From contig CAZROR010000001.1 of assembly GCA_964601765.1 (NCBI GenBank), positions 43,262 to 107,261 on the forward strand: a DNA stretch of 64,000 nt. The letters are read 5' to 3'. Below the pieces are notes generated by a model, which ran no database searches, was not told where the DNA came from, and saw only the letters and a list, made by a program, of their open reading frames with translations. Made by a program: the position numbers and the translations under genes. Positions 33,705-41,792 of this stretch are shown one piece after another (the stretch's first letter is position 1; each line of letters starts with the position of its first letter). This stretch comes from SZUA-181 sp964601765. GTDB lineage: Bacteria; Pseudomonadota; Zetaproteobacteria; Mariprofundales; Mariprofundaceae.

Positions 33705-34315
33705 CGCAGCAGGGCAAGAAACGCAGAGCGCGGAATTTCCCGCGCTCCAAGGCTGGCCAGATGATCGGTGTAAAACTGGCAATCGATAAACAGCCAGCCT
33801 TCCTGCCTGGCCCGGTGAACCAGATGTGCCAGCGCCACCTTGGATGCATCCGTCACCCTGCTGAACATGGACTCGGCAAAAAAGGCGCACCCGATATGCA
33901 CACCGTAAAGCCCTCCACACAAGGTGCCATCCGCCCGCACCTCCACCGATTGTGCGCGGCCCATGTCAAACAGCCGCGTGTAAGCGCTGACCATTTCTTC
34001 CGTAATCCACGTGCCGGCCTGCCCGGACCGCGGTGCGGCACACGCGCGCATCACCTCACCAAAGGCTGTATTCCACGTGACCTGAAACCGCCCCTGCCGT
34101 ATTCGCCGGGCCAGGCGTCTTGATGTGTGAAAGGCATCGGGAAACAGCACCATGCGTGGATCGGGCGACCACCACAGGATCAGGTCGCCGGCGTTGAACC
34201 AGGGGAAGATGCCTCGTGTATATGCGCTTAGCAGGGTCTGCGGCGATAAATCGCCACCAACCGCCAGCAGGCCGCCTGCATCAGCCGTCTCGGGATCGGG
34301 AAACAGCACACCCAT
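33665..34315 (-). CDS. aat: Leucyl/phenylalanyl-tRNA--protein transferase
   Basis: 216 residues. It adds Leu or Phe to N-terminal Lys/Arg, creating N-degrons for ClpS-ClpA. Seen: GLLAVGGDLSPQTLLSAYTRGIFPW (split), WWSPDPRMVL, GTWITEEMVSAY, GGLYGVHIGCAFFAESMFS and DCQFYTDHLASLGA. Together with clpS and clpA (15-17.7 kb) the window encodes most of the bacterial N-end rule. TGATACGAT, an extended -10, lies 9 bases before its ATG. Confidence 0.94.
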   Translation of the reverse strand: MGVLFPDPETADAGGLLAVGGDLSPQTLLSAYTRGIFPWFNAGDLILWWSPDPRMVLFPDAFHTSRRLARRIRQGRFQVTWNTAFGEVMRACAAPRSGQAGTWITEEMVSAYTRLFDMGRAQSVEVRADGTLCGGLYGVHIGCAFFAESMFSRVTDASKVALAHLVHRARQEGWLFIDCQFYTDHLASLGAREIPRSAFLALLRQALAGCGSVTPR

Positions 34316-34384
34316 GATAGCCGCATCGTATCACGCGCTTGCATTCACGGCGTGCCCGCCCATCATCACGCCATCTCGGTCAAA

Positions 34385-34390
34385 TAGGAT
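34385..34390 (+). promoter_or_regulatory. -10 box of map (likely leaderless)
   Basis: TAGGAT, then exactly 6 bases (ATCCGC) to the map ATG at 34397. There is no extended TG and no Shine-Dalgarno. Confidence 0.5.
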
Positions 34391-34396
34391 ATCCGC

Positions 34397-35149
34397 ATGG
34401 TACCTGTCAAATCAGACGAGGAAATCGAACAGATGCGGCCGGCCTGCAGGCTGGCGGCCGACACGCTTGTGATGATCGAACCGCATATCCGCCCCGGCAT
34501 CACCACGGATGAAATCAACCGCCTCGTCCATGAGTTCATCGTCGCCAAAGGAGCCTATCCCTCGCCGCTCAACTATCACGGATTTCCGAAATCCGTCTGC
34601 ACGTCGGTCAATCATGTCGTCTGTCACGGTATTCCGGGTCCGAAAAAGCTGAAGCGTGGTGATATTGTCAATGTGGATGTCACGGTCTACCTGAACGGCT
34701 TTCACGGGGACACGAGCAAAACGTTTTATGTCGGGGAGCCCGGCATCCGTGCACGCAAGGTAACAGAGGTCTCGCGCACAGCCCTGCAAAAGGGCATCGA
34801 GGCTGTTCACCCGGGCGCCACACTGGGTGATATCGGCCACGCCATCCAGTCCTATGCCGAGGCAGAGCGCTGCTCCGTTGTGCGCGAGTACTGCGGCCAT
34901 GGCATCGGCCGTGAGTTCCATGAAGAACCGCAGGTGATGCATTACGGCAAGCCCGGCACAGGCCTCAGGCTTGAAAAGGGCATGGTGTTTACAATCGAGC
35001 CCATGATCAACCTTGGGAAACACCCCGTGAAGGTACTGGCTGATGGCTGGACCGTGGTGACACGGGACAAGTCCCTTTCCGCGCAGTTTGAGCATACGCT
35101 GGTCGTCACTGATGCCGGCGCCGAGGTGCTGACCCTGCCATCCGCCTGA
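34397..35149 (+). CDS. map: Methionine aminopeptidase, type I
   Basis: 250 residues. It removes the initiator methionine co-translationally. The five-ligand dimetal site can be placed: VDVTVYLNGFHGDTS (two Asp), GHGIGREFHE (His), TIEPM (Glu) and AQFEHT (Glu). The N-terminal TSVNHVVCHGIPG is typical of type I. It stands alone between divergent aat and the DUF3179 gene, with a leaderless-type start. Confidence 0.95.
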   Translation: MVPVKSDEEIEQMRPACRLAADTLVMIEPHIRPGITTDEINRLVHEFIVAKGAYPSPLNYHGFPKSVCTSVNHVVCHGIPGPKKLKRGDIVNVDVTVYLNGFHGDTSKTFYVGEPGIRARKVTEVSRTALQKGIEAVHPGATLGDIGHAIQSYAEAERCSVVREYCGHGIGREFHEEPQVMHYGKPGTGLRLEKGMVFTIEPMINLGKHPVKVLADGWTVVTRDKSLSAQFEHTLVVTDAGAEVLTLPSA

Positions 35150-35212
35150 TGTCCCCGGGCTGTAACCTGGGCGGGCTATCCGGCGACCACCTGCAAAGGA
35201 AATGGTGGTTCT

Positions 35213-36109
35213 ATGGACATGGGTACACGCAATACAGCAATCAGATGGCTTGCCATACTGATCTTATTCAGCGCATTTACACTCAGGCCGAGCCTTGTGC
35301 CCCGCGAGGAGATACTCTCCGGTGGCCCTCCGAAGGACGGCATTCCCGCCCTCATCAACCCGAAAACCGAATCCGTTCATGAAGCCGGGCGCTGGCTGCG
35401 TCCCGACGACGAAGTGCTCGGTATTGTGATCAATGGTGGCACCCGTGCCTATCCGCTGCGCATTCTGAACTGGCATGAAATTGTCAACGATCACATTGGT
35501 GGTAGGCGCTTCGTCATCACCTACTGTCCGTTGTGCGGCAGCGGCATGGCCTTTGACAGCAGCGACATTTTTGGTGTCTCCGGCCTGCTGTACCAGTCCG
35601 ATGTGCTCCTGTATGACCGCAGAACCGAGAGCCTGTGGTCACAGCTGATGGCCCGGGCAGTCACTGGCCCGCACATCGGTGAACGGCTGAAGATGTTGCA
35701 CATCGAGCACACAACATGGCGGGACTGGCGTCAGCGCCATCCGCAAACGCGTGTGCTGTCACGACATACCGGGTACTCCCGGGATTACGATCATGACCCC
35801 TACGCCGCCTACCGCCGTCGTGAGGGAACGATGTTCCCCGTGCGCAACGCGGACCACCGTCTGCCATCCAAGGCCTGGGTAATTGGCTTAAGCCTTGACG
35901 GCCGGGCCAGAGCCTGGGAAGTCAGCGCCCTTGTCAGGGCAGGAGAACGCAGGGAAAACTGGCACGGCAGGCAACTCATCATCCGCTATTACGCCAATGG
36001 AAACCGCGCTGAAGTAATGGATGCGGCAAGTGGCAGGACACTGCCGACCGTATCCCTGTACTGGTTCGCCTGGGCCGCCTTTCACCCGGAAACGGAGCTT
36101 TATCGCTGA
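35213..36109 (+). CDS. DUF3179-family exported protein
   Basis: 298 residues. A hydrophobic N-terminal segment (about 10-24) suggests export or anchoring. Family features: GIPALINPKTESVHEAG, AYPLRILNWHEIVND, YCPLCGSGMAFD with a CxxC pair, and the C-terminal WFAWAAFHPETELY. Members are common in marine and environmental bacteria, and the function is unknown; the CPLCG could hold a metal. AAAGGA lies about 12 bases before ATG 35213; ATG 35219 is possible. Overlaps rlmD tail-to-tail by 10 bases. Confidence 0.8.
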   Translation: MDMGTRNTAIRWLAILILFSAFTLRPSLVPREEILSGGPPKDGIPALINPKTESVHEAGRWLRPDDEVLGIVINGGTRAYPLRILNWHEIVNDHIGGRRFVITYCPLCGSGMAFDSSDIFGVSGLLYQSDVLLYDRRTESLWSQLMARAVTGPHIGERLKMLHIEHTTWRDWRQRHPQTRVLSRHTGYSRDYDHDPYAAYRRREGTMFPVRNADHRLPSKAWVIGLSLDGRARAWEVSALVRAGERRENWHGRQLIIRYYANGNRAEVMDAASGRTLPTVSLYWFAWAAFHPETELYR

Positions 36110-37350
36110 ACCCAGAGGCTGACGGCCTCGACATGGCCGGCAAACGGAAACAGGTCGACAGCCCGAAGCTCGCGCAGCTGGTAGCCCTGCGCATGCAAAA
36201 TGGCGGCATCGCGACCGCCGGCTGCCACATCGCAGGACAGCATGATGATGGCCTTCGGTAGCAGCATGCCCATCGCCCGGCATATGCGGCTGGCCCCCTT
36301 GCGGGGCGGATCGAGAATCAGCACGTCGGCACCGGCAAAGGCGGAGAGATCACACGGCCCTGCAAGGTCGGCCACATGGAAAGCAGCATCCACGCCCAGC
36401 CGCCCGGCGTTGGCATGGGCACGCGCCACGCTCTGCTGCCTTACCTCTGCGCCCACCACCCTGCTCCCCGTTGCACAGGCCAGTGGCAGCGAAAGGTTCC
36501 CCGCGCCTGCATACAAATCCACGACCAGCCGGGGGCTCCCGGCCCACTGTTGCACGAGTTGTACCAAGAGATCGTTGCCTTTCTGTTCGCCCTGCACGAA
36601 ATCATCCGGACCGATTTGCAGCATGACCGCCGTATCCCCTGCAGGCAGGCAGTCATGCAGGCTCCGAACCCGGCCAAGCGGCCGGGTGCCCGACGGGGTG
36701 CGCAGCCAGTACTGGGCATCTGCATGGCCGGGCGGGATGGAAACGCTCGGAACGCCCCCGGACGCCGCCTCCAGCACCACATGCATGCCATCATGCAATA
36801 CCGTGATCTGCACGGAGCGCACGGCCCCTGGGAGCCGGCCCTGAAGGGCACGGCGTAAATGGTCCATCTCCGGCAAAACGAGCGGACAGGTGTCATGCGG
36901 AACCACACGATGGCTTGTACGGGCACGAAACCCCAGGGCTCCGTCATCTTCCGAATGCCACCAGCGTGCGCGCCGACGTCGGACGCTTTCACCTGACTCT
37001 ATCGGCCACCAGTGTGTTTCAGCTGTGATCCAGGGACGGAATGATGTGTAGACCCAATCCGACTTGATATCGGCCTGGGCCACCTCATCCACATACTGCA
37101 TGGCACACCCTCCGCACTCCGCCGCCACCGTACAGGCCGGAGCCACACGCAGCGGGGAAGGCGTCAGGACTTCGAGGACGACACCGCGGCGACTTCCACG
37201 CCTTCTTGCCCGCTCTGCAAAGCGTATGTCATCACCAGGCACAGCATTGGGAACAAGAAAAACACCCGCCTTGCTGCGCACCACTGCTTCTCCACCAGGT
37301 AGCAGGCACTCCACATGCCCTGATTGCGACGCATTACGCGGCAAGGGCAT
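36100..37350 (-). CDS. rlmD: 23S rRNA (uracil-5)-methyltransferase RlmD-like
   Basis: 416 residues of the TrmA/RlmCD group. TRAM-like N-terminus, Fe-S cysteines CTVAAECGGC plus the later HDTCPL cysteine, SAM motif DLYAGAGNLSL, DPPRKGAS and the catalytic cysteine in MLSCDVAA. It methylates a uridine, U1939 in RlmD; RlmC or TrmA specificity cannot be excluded. ATG 37350 is chosen because it starts in the overlap with midA (17 bases) and gives the family length. Confidence 0.82.
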   Translation of the reverse strand: MPLPRNASQSGHVECLLPGGEAVVRSKAGVFLVPNAVPGDDIRFAERARRRGSRRGVVLEVLTPSPLRVAPACTVAAECGGCAMQYVDEVAQADIKSDWVYTSFRPWITAETHWWPIESGESVRRRRARWWHSEDDGALGFRARTSHRVVPHDTCPLVLPEMDHLRRALQGRLPGAVRSVQITVLHDGMHVVLEAASGGVPSVSIPPGHADAQYWLRTPSGTRPLGRVRSLHDCLPAGDTAVMLQIGPDDFVQGEQKGNDLLVQLVQQWAGSPRLVVDLYAGAGNLSLPLACATGSRVVGAEVRQQSVARAHANAGRLGVDAAFHVADLAGPCDLSAFAGADVLILDPPRKGASRICRAMGMLLPKAIIMLSCDVAAGGRDAAILHAQGYQLRELRAVDLFPFAGHVEAVSLWVQR

Positions 37351-38470
37351 CCCTGCGATCGAACTGCACCAGAAAGGATGGCGCCTCGGCTGGCAAACCA
37401 GCGGCCTGAATGCAAAGCTTGAAGGTCTCGCCCATGCCGAAGGGCAACAACATGCGCTTGGCATGCGCCATCTCATGCATGGCCTCGCTGGTGCCGGCTG
37501 CGGCAAGTATCTGAATGCGCTGCTGGACGCGCGGACTTTGTGCCAGCCAGCCCCCCTGTCCCATGAAGCTGACCATCTGCAGCCCAGCGGCTGCCCCCGC
37601 CCTTGCCAGCGCCGTGAAGTCCACATGTGCGGTAATATCCTGCCGGCCGGGCGCGCTTAGCACATCCTCACACCCCTGATGGTCCCTGTGCGCCATCAGC
37701 GTGCCTTCGCACCGTGCAGGTCGGTAGTATTCGGATGCGGGGTAGCCATAATCAACGCAGACAACATGGCCCCGCTGCACCACTCTCGAAACCTCCTGCT
37801 GCCATCCGGCAAGCCCGGGGCACCATTCGCTTGCATAGCCGTCCGGCCAGGCCCTCCACAGAGAAGGGTCAATATCGGGCTTTGCTTGCAGGGGCTCCGG
37901 AGCCACACGCCAGACAAAGTTGTCTTCGTGAAGACCCACGCCACGCTCGTACATTTGCCCGTGCTGCCAGGTGAAGCAGCGGACGGGAAAGGCATCCGGC
38001 AGCTCATTGCTGAACATGAAGCAGCATGCCTGGGCATCCAATTCCCGCAGGCTGGCCACCTGCATGACATCAAGCCCTGCCTGTGCGTAACGTGTTTGTT
38101 GACGTGCGCGCATGGTACGACTGGCCTCAATGGCGATGATTTTTGTTGGCGGCGCAATATCCGATGACTGCAACGCCTGCATCACTGCACATAAAAGACA
38201 TCCGCTACCACCCCCCTGCTCCAGCAGGCTCCATGTGGATGGCTCCCCCATCTGCTGCCAGTACCATTCGATCAAATCCGCCAGTCCCAGCGCCAGCCAT
38301 GGCCCCAGGTCCGCTGCGGTAACAAAGTCTCCCTCTTCCCCGAAGGCTGTAGCCGTTTCGTAATAGCCATGCCCGGGCGTATACAGCGCTGCCCACATGA
38401 AGGCATCAAAGCCAAGCCAGCCACCGGCATCACGGATCTGCCGTCTGATCGTCTCTTCCAGTTGCGACAT
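37334..38470 (-). CDS. MidA/NDUFAF7-family SAM-dependent methyltransferase
   Basis: 378 residues. Seen: DFVTAADLGPWLALGLA, LLEQGGGSGCLL (SAM glycine-rich region), FSNELPDAFPV, VVCVDYGYPASEYY and QDITAHVDFTALARAG, all typical of the family whose mitochondrial member dimethylates an arginine of complex I. The bacterial substrate is not known. ATG 38470 has GGAGG 5 bases upstream. Co-transcribed with rlmD. Confidence 0.85.
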   Translation of the reverse strand: MSQLEETIRRQIRDAGGWLGFDAFMWAALYTPGHGYYETATAFGEEGDFVTAADLGPWLALGLADLIEWYWQQMGEPSTWSLLEQGGGSGCLLCAVMQALQSSDIAPPTKIIAIEASRTMRARQQTRYAQAGLDVMQVASLRELDAQACCFMFSNELPDAFPVRCFTWQHGQMYERGVGLHEDNFVWRVAPEPLQAKPDIDPSLWRAWPDGYASEWCPGLAGWQQEVSRVVQRGHVVCVDYGYPASEYYRPARCEGTLMAHRDHQGCEDVLSAPGRQDITAHVDFTALARAGAAAGLQMVSFMGQGGWLAQSPRVQQRIQILAAAGTSEAMHEMAHAKRMLLPFGMGETFKLCIQAAGLPAEAPSFLVQFDRRDALAA

Positions 38471-38555
38471 CTCACCTCCACGCTCCGCCAACCGCAGCAC
38501 GCCAAGCGTACCGGTAGAACCAGTGGCCCGGAAGTGAAGAACACCCGTGACATAG

Positions 38556-38584
38556 TTGACGCCCCCGCCCCGGCCGACTACGGT
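38556..38584 (+). promoter_or_regulatory. possible sigma-70 promoter of trxA
   Basis: TTGACG (38556-38561), a 17-base spacer and TACGGT (38579-38584). The -35 is 5/6 and the -10 only 3/6. It lies 34 bases before the trxA ATG, which has GAGGA as ribosome site. Confidence 0.35.
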
Positions 38585-38618
38585 TATCTACAAAGTTTTA
38601 CGCAGCAGAGGATAGAAC

Positions 38619-38948
38619 ATGGCCTCCGAAAATATCATCAATGTCAGCGACGAAAGCTTCGATACGGATGTCCTGAAGGCATCCGGTACAGTGCTTGTGG
38701 ATTTCTGGGCACCCTGGTGCGGCCCGTGCAAGCAGATTGCCCCGGTACTGGACGAAATCGCAGAAGCCATGAAGGACAAGCTGACCATTGCCAAAATCAA
38801 CATCGACGACAATCCGAACACTCCCGGCAAGTATGGCGTCCGCGGCATCCCGACGCTGATGCTGTTCCGCGATGGCAATGTGCAGGGAACCAAGGTCGGA
38901 GCCGTAAGCAAAAGCAAGCTGACGGAATTCATCGAAGAGCACCTTTAG
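38619..38948 (+). CDS. trxA: Thioredoxin
   Basis: 109 residues. Active site WAPWCGPCK with C34 and C37, the cis-proline loop GIPTLMLF, and the usual FDTDVL and KINIDDNPN segments. General cytoplasmic disulfide reductase. It has a leader with a GAGGA ribosome site, unlike the leaderless genes of the window. An IR of 9 base pairs follows at 38967. Confidence 0.95.
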   Translation: MASENIINVSDESFDTDVLKASGTVLVDFWAPWCGPCKQIAPVLDEIAEAMKDKLTIAKINIDDNPNTPGKYGVRGIPTLMLFRDGNVQGTKVGAVSKSKLTEFIEEHL

Positions 38949-38966
38949 CCCTTTAAACAGATGATG

Positions 38967-38988
38967 GATGACGGCCTTCGCCGTCATC
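38967..38988 (+). terminator. Perfect 9-bp hairpin after trxA (possible terminator)
   Basis: GATGACGGC-CTTC-GCCGTCATC, a perfect 9-base stem with a 4-base loop, 18 bases after the trxA stop. No T-run follows, so intrinsic termination is uncertain. The same hairpin recurs at 39248-39269 as part of a duplication. Confidence 0.4.
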
Positions 38989-38998
38989 GTGCAGGCGC

Positions 38999-39175
38999 AT
39001 GAACACGCCCCTGCATATCANNNNNNNNNNNNNNNNNNNNNNNNNNNNNNNNNNNNNNNNNNNNNNNNNNNNNNNNNNNNNNNNNNNNNNNNNNNNNNNN
39101 NNNNNNNNNNNNNNNNNNNNCCTGTACCAGCCTGAGATTCCACCGAATACCGGCAATATTGCACGGCTCTGCGCC
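38999..39175 (+). pseudogene. Truncated duplicate of the trmL start, interrupted by the assembly gap
   Basis: ATGAACACGCCCCTGCATAT and, after the N run, the next 55 bases repeat the first 25 codons of trmL (39280). After the shared GCGCC at 39171-39175 the sequence diverges (39176-39246 is unique). The 5' flank including the hairpin is also duplicated (38966-39020 equals 39247-39301). It could be a real tandem duplication or a misjoin of overlapping contigs. Not counted as a functional gene. Confidence 0.65.
39021..39120. other. Assembly gap (100 N)
   Basis: Exactly 100 unknown bases, a conventional placeholder, so the true length is unknown. It lies inside the duplicated trmL start. In the second copy only one base separates the same flanks. 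The stretch 38949-39279 therefore holds no intact gene. Confidence 0.99.
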
Positions 39176-39279
39176 GTATTTCCTGACACAGGGGAAATCG
39201 CTTTCCCCTTGCCCGGCTGGCACAGCCCGCCGGCCCCACCCCTTGCGGATGACGGCCTTCGCCGTCATCGTGCAGGCGC

Positions 39280-39750
39280 ATGAACACGCCCCTGCATATC
39301 ATCCTGTACCAGCCTGAGATTCCACCGAATACCGGCAATATTGCACGGCTCTGCGCCTGCACCGCCTGCGAGCTTCATCTGGTGCATCCGCTGGGCTTCC
39401 GCATCGATGACCGGGAACTCAGGCGCGCGGGCCTGGACTACTGGCCACACCTCGGCATTCGCGAGCATGCTAGCTGGTCAGCTCTGCGTGCATGCCTGCC
39501 GGTGTCCATAGAGCGTACATTCGCCTTTACGACGAAAGCAGAGAAAACAATCTGGCAGACAAGATTCAGGCCGGGCGATGCGCTCGTATTTGGCCCTGAG
39601 ACGCGCGGACTGCCAGCCACTGTACTCACTGAAACGAGGCCACTGCGCATACCCATGCGTACGGACGCAGCCGTCCGATCGCTGAACCTGTCAACCGCCT
39701 GTGGCATCGCTGTTTACGAGGCGCTGCGGCAAATACGCTGGCACGGTTAG
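39280..39750 (+). CDS. trmL: tRNA (cytidine/uridine-34-2'-O)-methyltransferase
   Basis: 156 residues of the SPOUT superfamily. Seen: ILYQPEIPPNTGNIARLCA, LHLVHPLGF, the knot region ALVFGPETRGLP and the C-terminal RSLNLSTACGIAVYEALRQ. It methylates the wobble ribose of tRNA-Leu. It is complete here; a truncated copy of its first codons lies 281 bases upstream around the assembly gap. No obvious ribosome site. Confidence 0.92.
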   Translation: MNTPLHIILYQPEIPPNTGNIARLCACTACELHLVHPLGFRIDDRELRRAGLDYWPHLGIREHASWSALRACLPVSIERTFAFTTKAEKTIWQTRFRPGDALVFGPETRGLPATVLTETRPLRIPMRTDAAVRSLNLSTACGIAVYEALRQIRWHG

Positions 39751-40034
39751 CCGTGATTATCCACCAGTACGGAACCAGATGAATAATCCTTCATATTAGC
39801 CCTTGCCTCTTTCCCTTAGCATTCATGCTATTATGTAACATATTGTAACATATGATTTTTTATTGATGCATATCTTTTAGCCATCTAGGGCGTTGCAACC
39901 TTCGGGCCTGCCCTGTGCACAATCCGGGCCTGTTTTCCACACAGTTGTCCACAGCTGCTGTGGAAGACGAGGACCTGACTGGAGTGCAACAAAAAGACGT
40001 ACCCGGGATTTGACTTCCATGTTACATTCGCGGT
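39751..40034 (+). promoter_or_regulatory. Non-coding region before pgsA: AT-rich block, tandem TGTAACATAT, DnaA-box-like sites
   Basis: 284 bases without a gene. From about 39781 to 39880 it is AT-rich (37 and 40 A/T in the two 60-base lines). TGTAACATAT is repeated twice in tandem (39834-39853), and an inverted partial copy (ATGTTACA) sits at 40019-40026 over the pgsA -10. TTGATgcatATCTT (39863-39876) is 8/10 to an FNR box. TTTTCCACA (39933-39941) and TTGTCCACA (39945-39953) are each one base from the DnaA box TTATCCACA; weaker copies (TGTGGAAGA, TGTGCACAA) lie alongside in inverse orientation. Confidence 0.45.
40020..40028 (+). promoter_or_regulatory. extended -10 box of pgsA (likely leaderless)
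   Basis: TGTTACATT with hexamer TACATT at 40023-40028, then exactly 6 bases (CGCGGT) to the ATG at 40035. The spacing and the CGCGG linker are the same as at rlmN. Confidence 0.55.
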
Positions 40035-40625
40035 ATGCACTGGACCCTGTCCAACCAGTTGACTGTAGCCCGCGTAGCGCTGATCCCCGTCTTTGTCAGC
40101 GCCTTCTATCTGCCAGGCTGGTGGGGTTACATCCTCGCCACGCTGCTGTTTTCACTCGCGGCCCTGACAGACTGGCTGGATGGGCACCTGGCCAGAAGCC
40201 GAAACGAGGTGACGCCATTTGGCCGCTTTCTCGATCCGGTCGCGGACAAGCTTCTGGTGGCAACAGCGCTTGTGCTCCTTGTAGAGGCGGACAGGGTCCC
40301 CGCCCTGCTTGCCGCCATCATCATCGGCCGGGAAATCGTAATCGGTGCACTGCGTGAGTGGCTGGCCCAGCACGCCACAGTCGTGCACGTCTCCCTGCTG
40401 GGCAAATGGAAAACAGGTATGCAGATGGCTGCCATTATCACCCTGCTTCTGCACAAGACCATTCTGGGGCTGAACATGCATCTGATCGGTGCCGGCCTGC
40501 TCTGGATCGCATCGGTATTGACCCTGTGGTCAGCCTATGAGTACCTGCGTGACACCTGGGACGAGCTGATGGGGCGCCGCCAGCTTGCCGTCAAGGAGAC
40601 CGCTACAGACGGGCGACAAGAATAG
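40035..40625 (+). CDS. pgsA: CDP-diacylglycerol--glycerol-3-phosphate 3-phosphatidyltransferase
   Basis: 196 residues, integral membrane enzyme for phosphatidylglycerol. The CDP-alcohol phosphotransferase motif is exact: D46-x2-D49-G50-x2-A53-R54-x8-G63-x3-D67-x3-D71. About five or six hydrophobic segments. The 3' end overlaps the convergent Fe-ADH gene by 23 bases. Confidence 0.93.
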   Translation: MHWTLSNQLTVARVALIPVFVSAFYLPGWWGYILATLLFSLAALTDWLDGHLARSRNEVTPFGRFLDPVADKLLVATALVLLVEADRVPALLAAIIIGREIVIGALREWLAQHATVVHVSLLGKWKTGMQMAAIITLLLHKTILGLNMHLIGAGLLWIASVLTLWSAYEYLRDTWDELMGRRQLAVKETATDGRQE

Positions 40626-41787
40626 AGGTAATTTCCGAATCTGTTAGCTCAACGGGATTGGTGCGCATGCTGTTACCCCGGCTGCCGGCCACGACATGCG
40701 GCACATCATCCCGGGTCATGCCATAGTCACCTAGCCGCGGCAGCTTCAGCTCATCCGTCCATGCTCCCAGCATTGCGAGTAACCGCTCGCGTGCCTCGGT
40801 ATCATCTAGCGTCGGATTACGATGGAACAGACGGCCCACATCGGCATATTTGCCCAGGGCGGGATGCTCGGCATCACGCTTGAGCAGGGCGTGAATATTC
40901 ATCCTGGCTGCCTCTGCCACCAGTGTGCCACAGGCCACTCCGTGTGGAATCGGGAAAAATGCACCCAGTGGTGAGGCCATGCCATGCACGGAGCCCAGGC
41001 CGGCATTGGCCAGTGTCAGTCCGGATATAAAGGCTGCATATGCCATGCCAGTACGCGCGCCGATATCGGAGCCGTTGCGGCAGGCCTTCAGAAAACAGTC
41101 ACGAATGTAGGTCATGCCACTCAAGGCAAGCGCATCGGTCATGGGTGAGGCCTGGGACGATACATAGGATTCAAGAAGCTGTGTAAACGCATCCATGCCG
41201 CAGGCGGCGGTAATGTCCGCAGGACACTCCAGGCTGAGCTCGGGATCGACGACAATACTGTGTGCCACGAGCTTCTCATCACGGAATGACTTCTTGTATC
41301 CACCTTCACCGCGTACCGACAGCACGGCGTTCTTGCTTGTTTCACCACCGGTACCGGCTGTCGTCGGTACCGCCACAAAAGGCAGTGATGGTCCCGGATA
41401 TGCGCTGCCACGCCCCACCCCCTCCAGATACTCCATGACGGAATGCCCCAGCGGCAACAGCCCGGCAATGGCCTTGCCCGCATCGATGGCACTGCCGCCA
41501 CCTACCGACAGCACGGCATCGGGCTGCATGGTACGAAACTCCTGGACGGCCTCATCCACCAGTGAGGGGGAAGGCTCGCCACTTACCCGCAGGCGCATGA
41601 TGTCGAAGTGTTCATTCAGTGCCTGCAGAATTTCCGTGCACCTGTCTGAGCGATCGAAGGAGGCCTCCCCCGTCACCAGCAACATGCGCCCACCAAACTG
41701 TGACAGGATATCGGGAAGCATGCGACGGCTGCCGGTGCCAAAGTGAATATGTGGCGCGGAAGCAAAGGAAAAGGCGGCGATAGCCAT
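40603..41787 (-). CDS. Iron-containing-type alcohol dehydrogenase
   Basis: 394 residues. Nucleotide-binding GGGSAIDAGKAIA and PTTAGTGGETS, then the metal-binding half: CGMDAFTQLLESYVS, SVHGMASPLGAFFPIPHG. In E. coli FucO the ligands are an Asp and three His; here the first His of the DALTH motif is Gln (DAFTQ) while the Asp, VHG and PHG residues remain. Substrate is unknown. It follows purA after 5 bases, ending the serA operon. ATG 41787 is chosen; longer in-frame starts run into purA. Confidence 0.82.
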   Translation of the reverse strand: MAIAAFSFASAPHIHFGTGSRRMLPDILSQFGGRMLLVTGEASFDRSDRCTEILQALNEHFDIMRLRVSGEPSPSLVDEAVQEFRTMQPDAVLSVGGGSAIDAGKAIAGLLPLGHSVMEYLEGVGRGSAYPGPSLPFVAVPTTAGTGGETSKNAVLSVRGEGGYKKSFRDEKLVAHSIVVDPELSLECPADITAACGMDAFTQLLESYVSSQASPMTDALALSGMTYIRDCFLKACRNGSDIGARTGMAYAAFISGLTLANAGLGSVHGMASPLGAFFPIPHGVACGTLVAEAARMNIHALLKRDAEHPALGKYADVGRLFHRNPTLDDTEARERLLAMLGAWTDELKLPRLGDYGMTRDDVPHVVAGSRGNSMRTNPVELTDSEITSILVARL

Positions 41788-41792
41788 CGGGC

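Noticed and set aside
34325..34333. TGATACGAT before aat as part of the leaderless set
   Set aside because: It is a good extended -10, but 9 bases from the ATG; left out of the count to keep the criterion strict.
39781..39970. Firm call of a chromosomal replication origin
   Set aside because: The DnaA boxes are imperfect, and no dnaA, dnaN, parAB or mnmG is near; kept only as a question.
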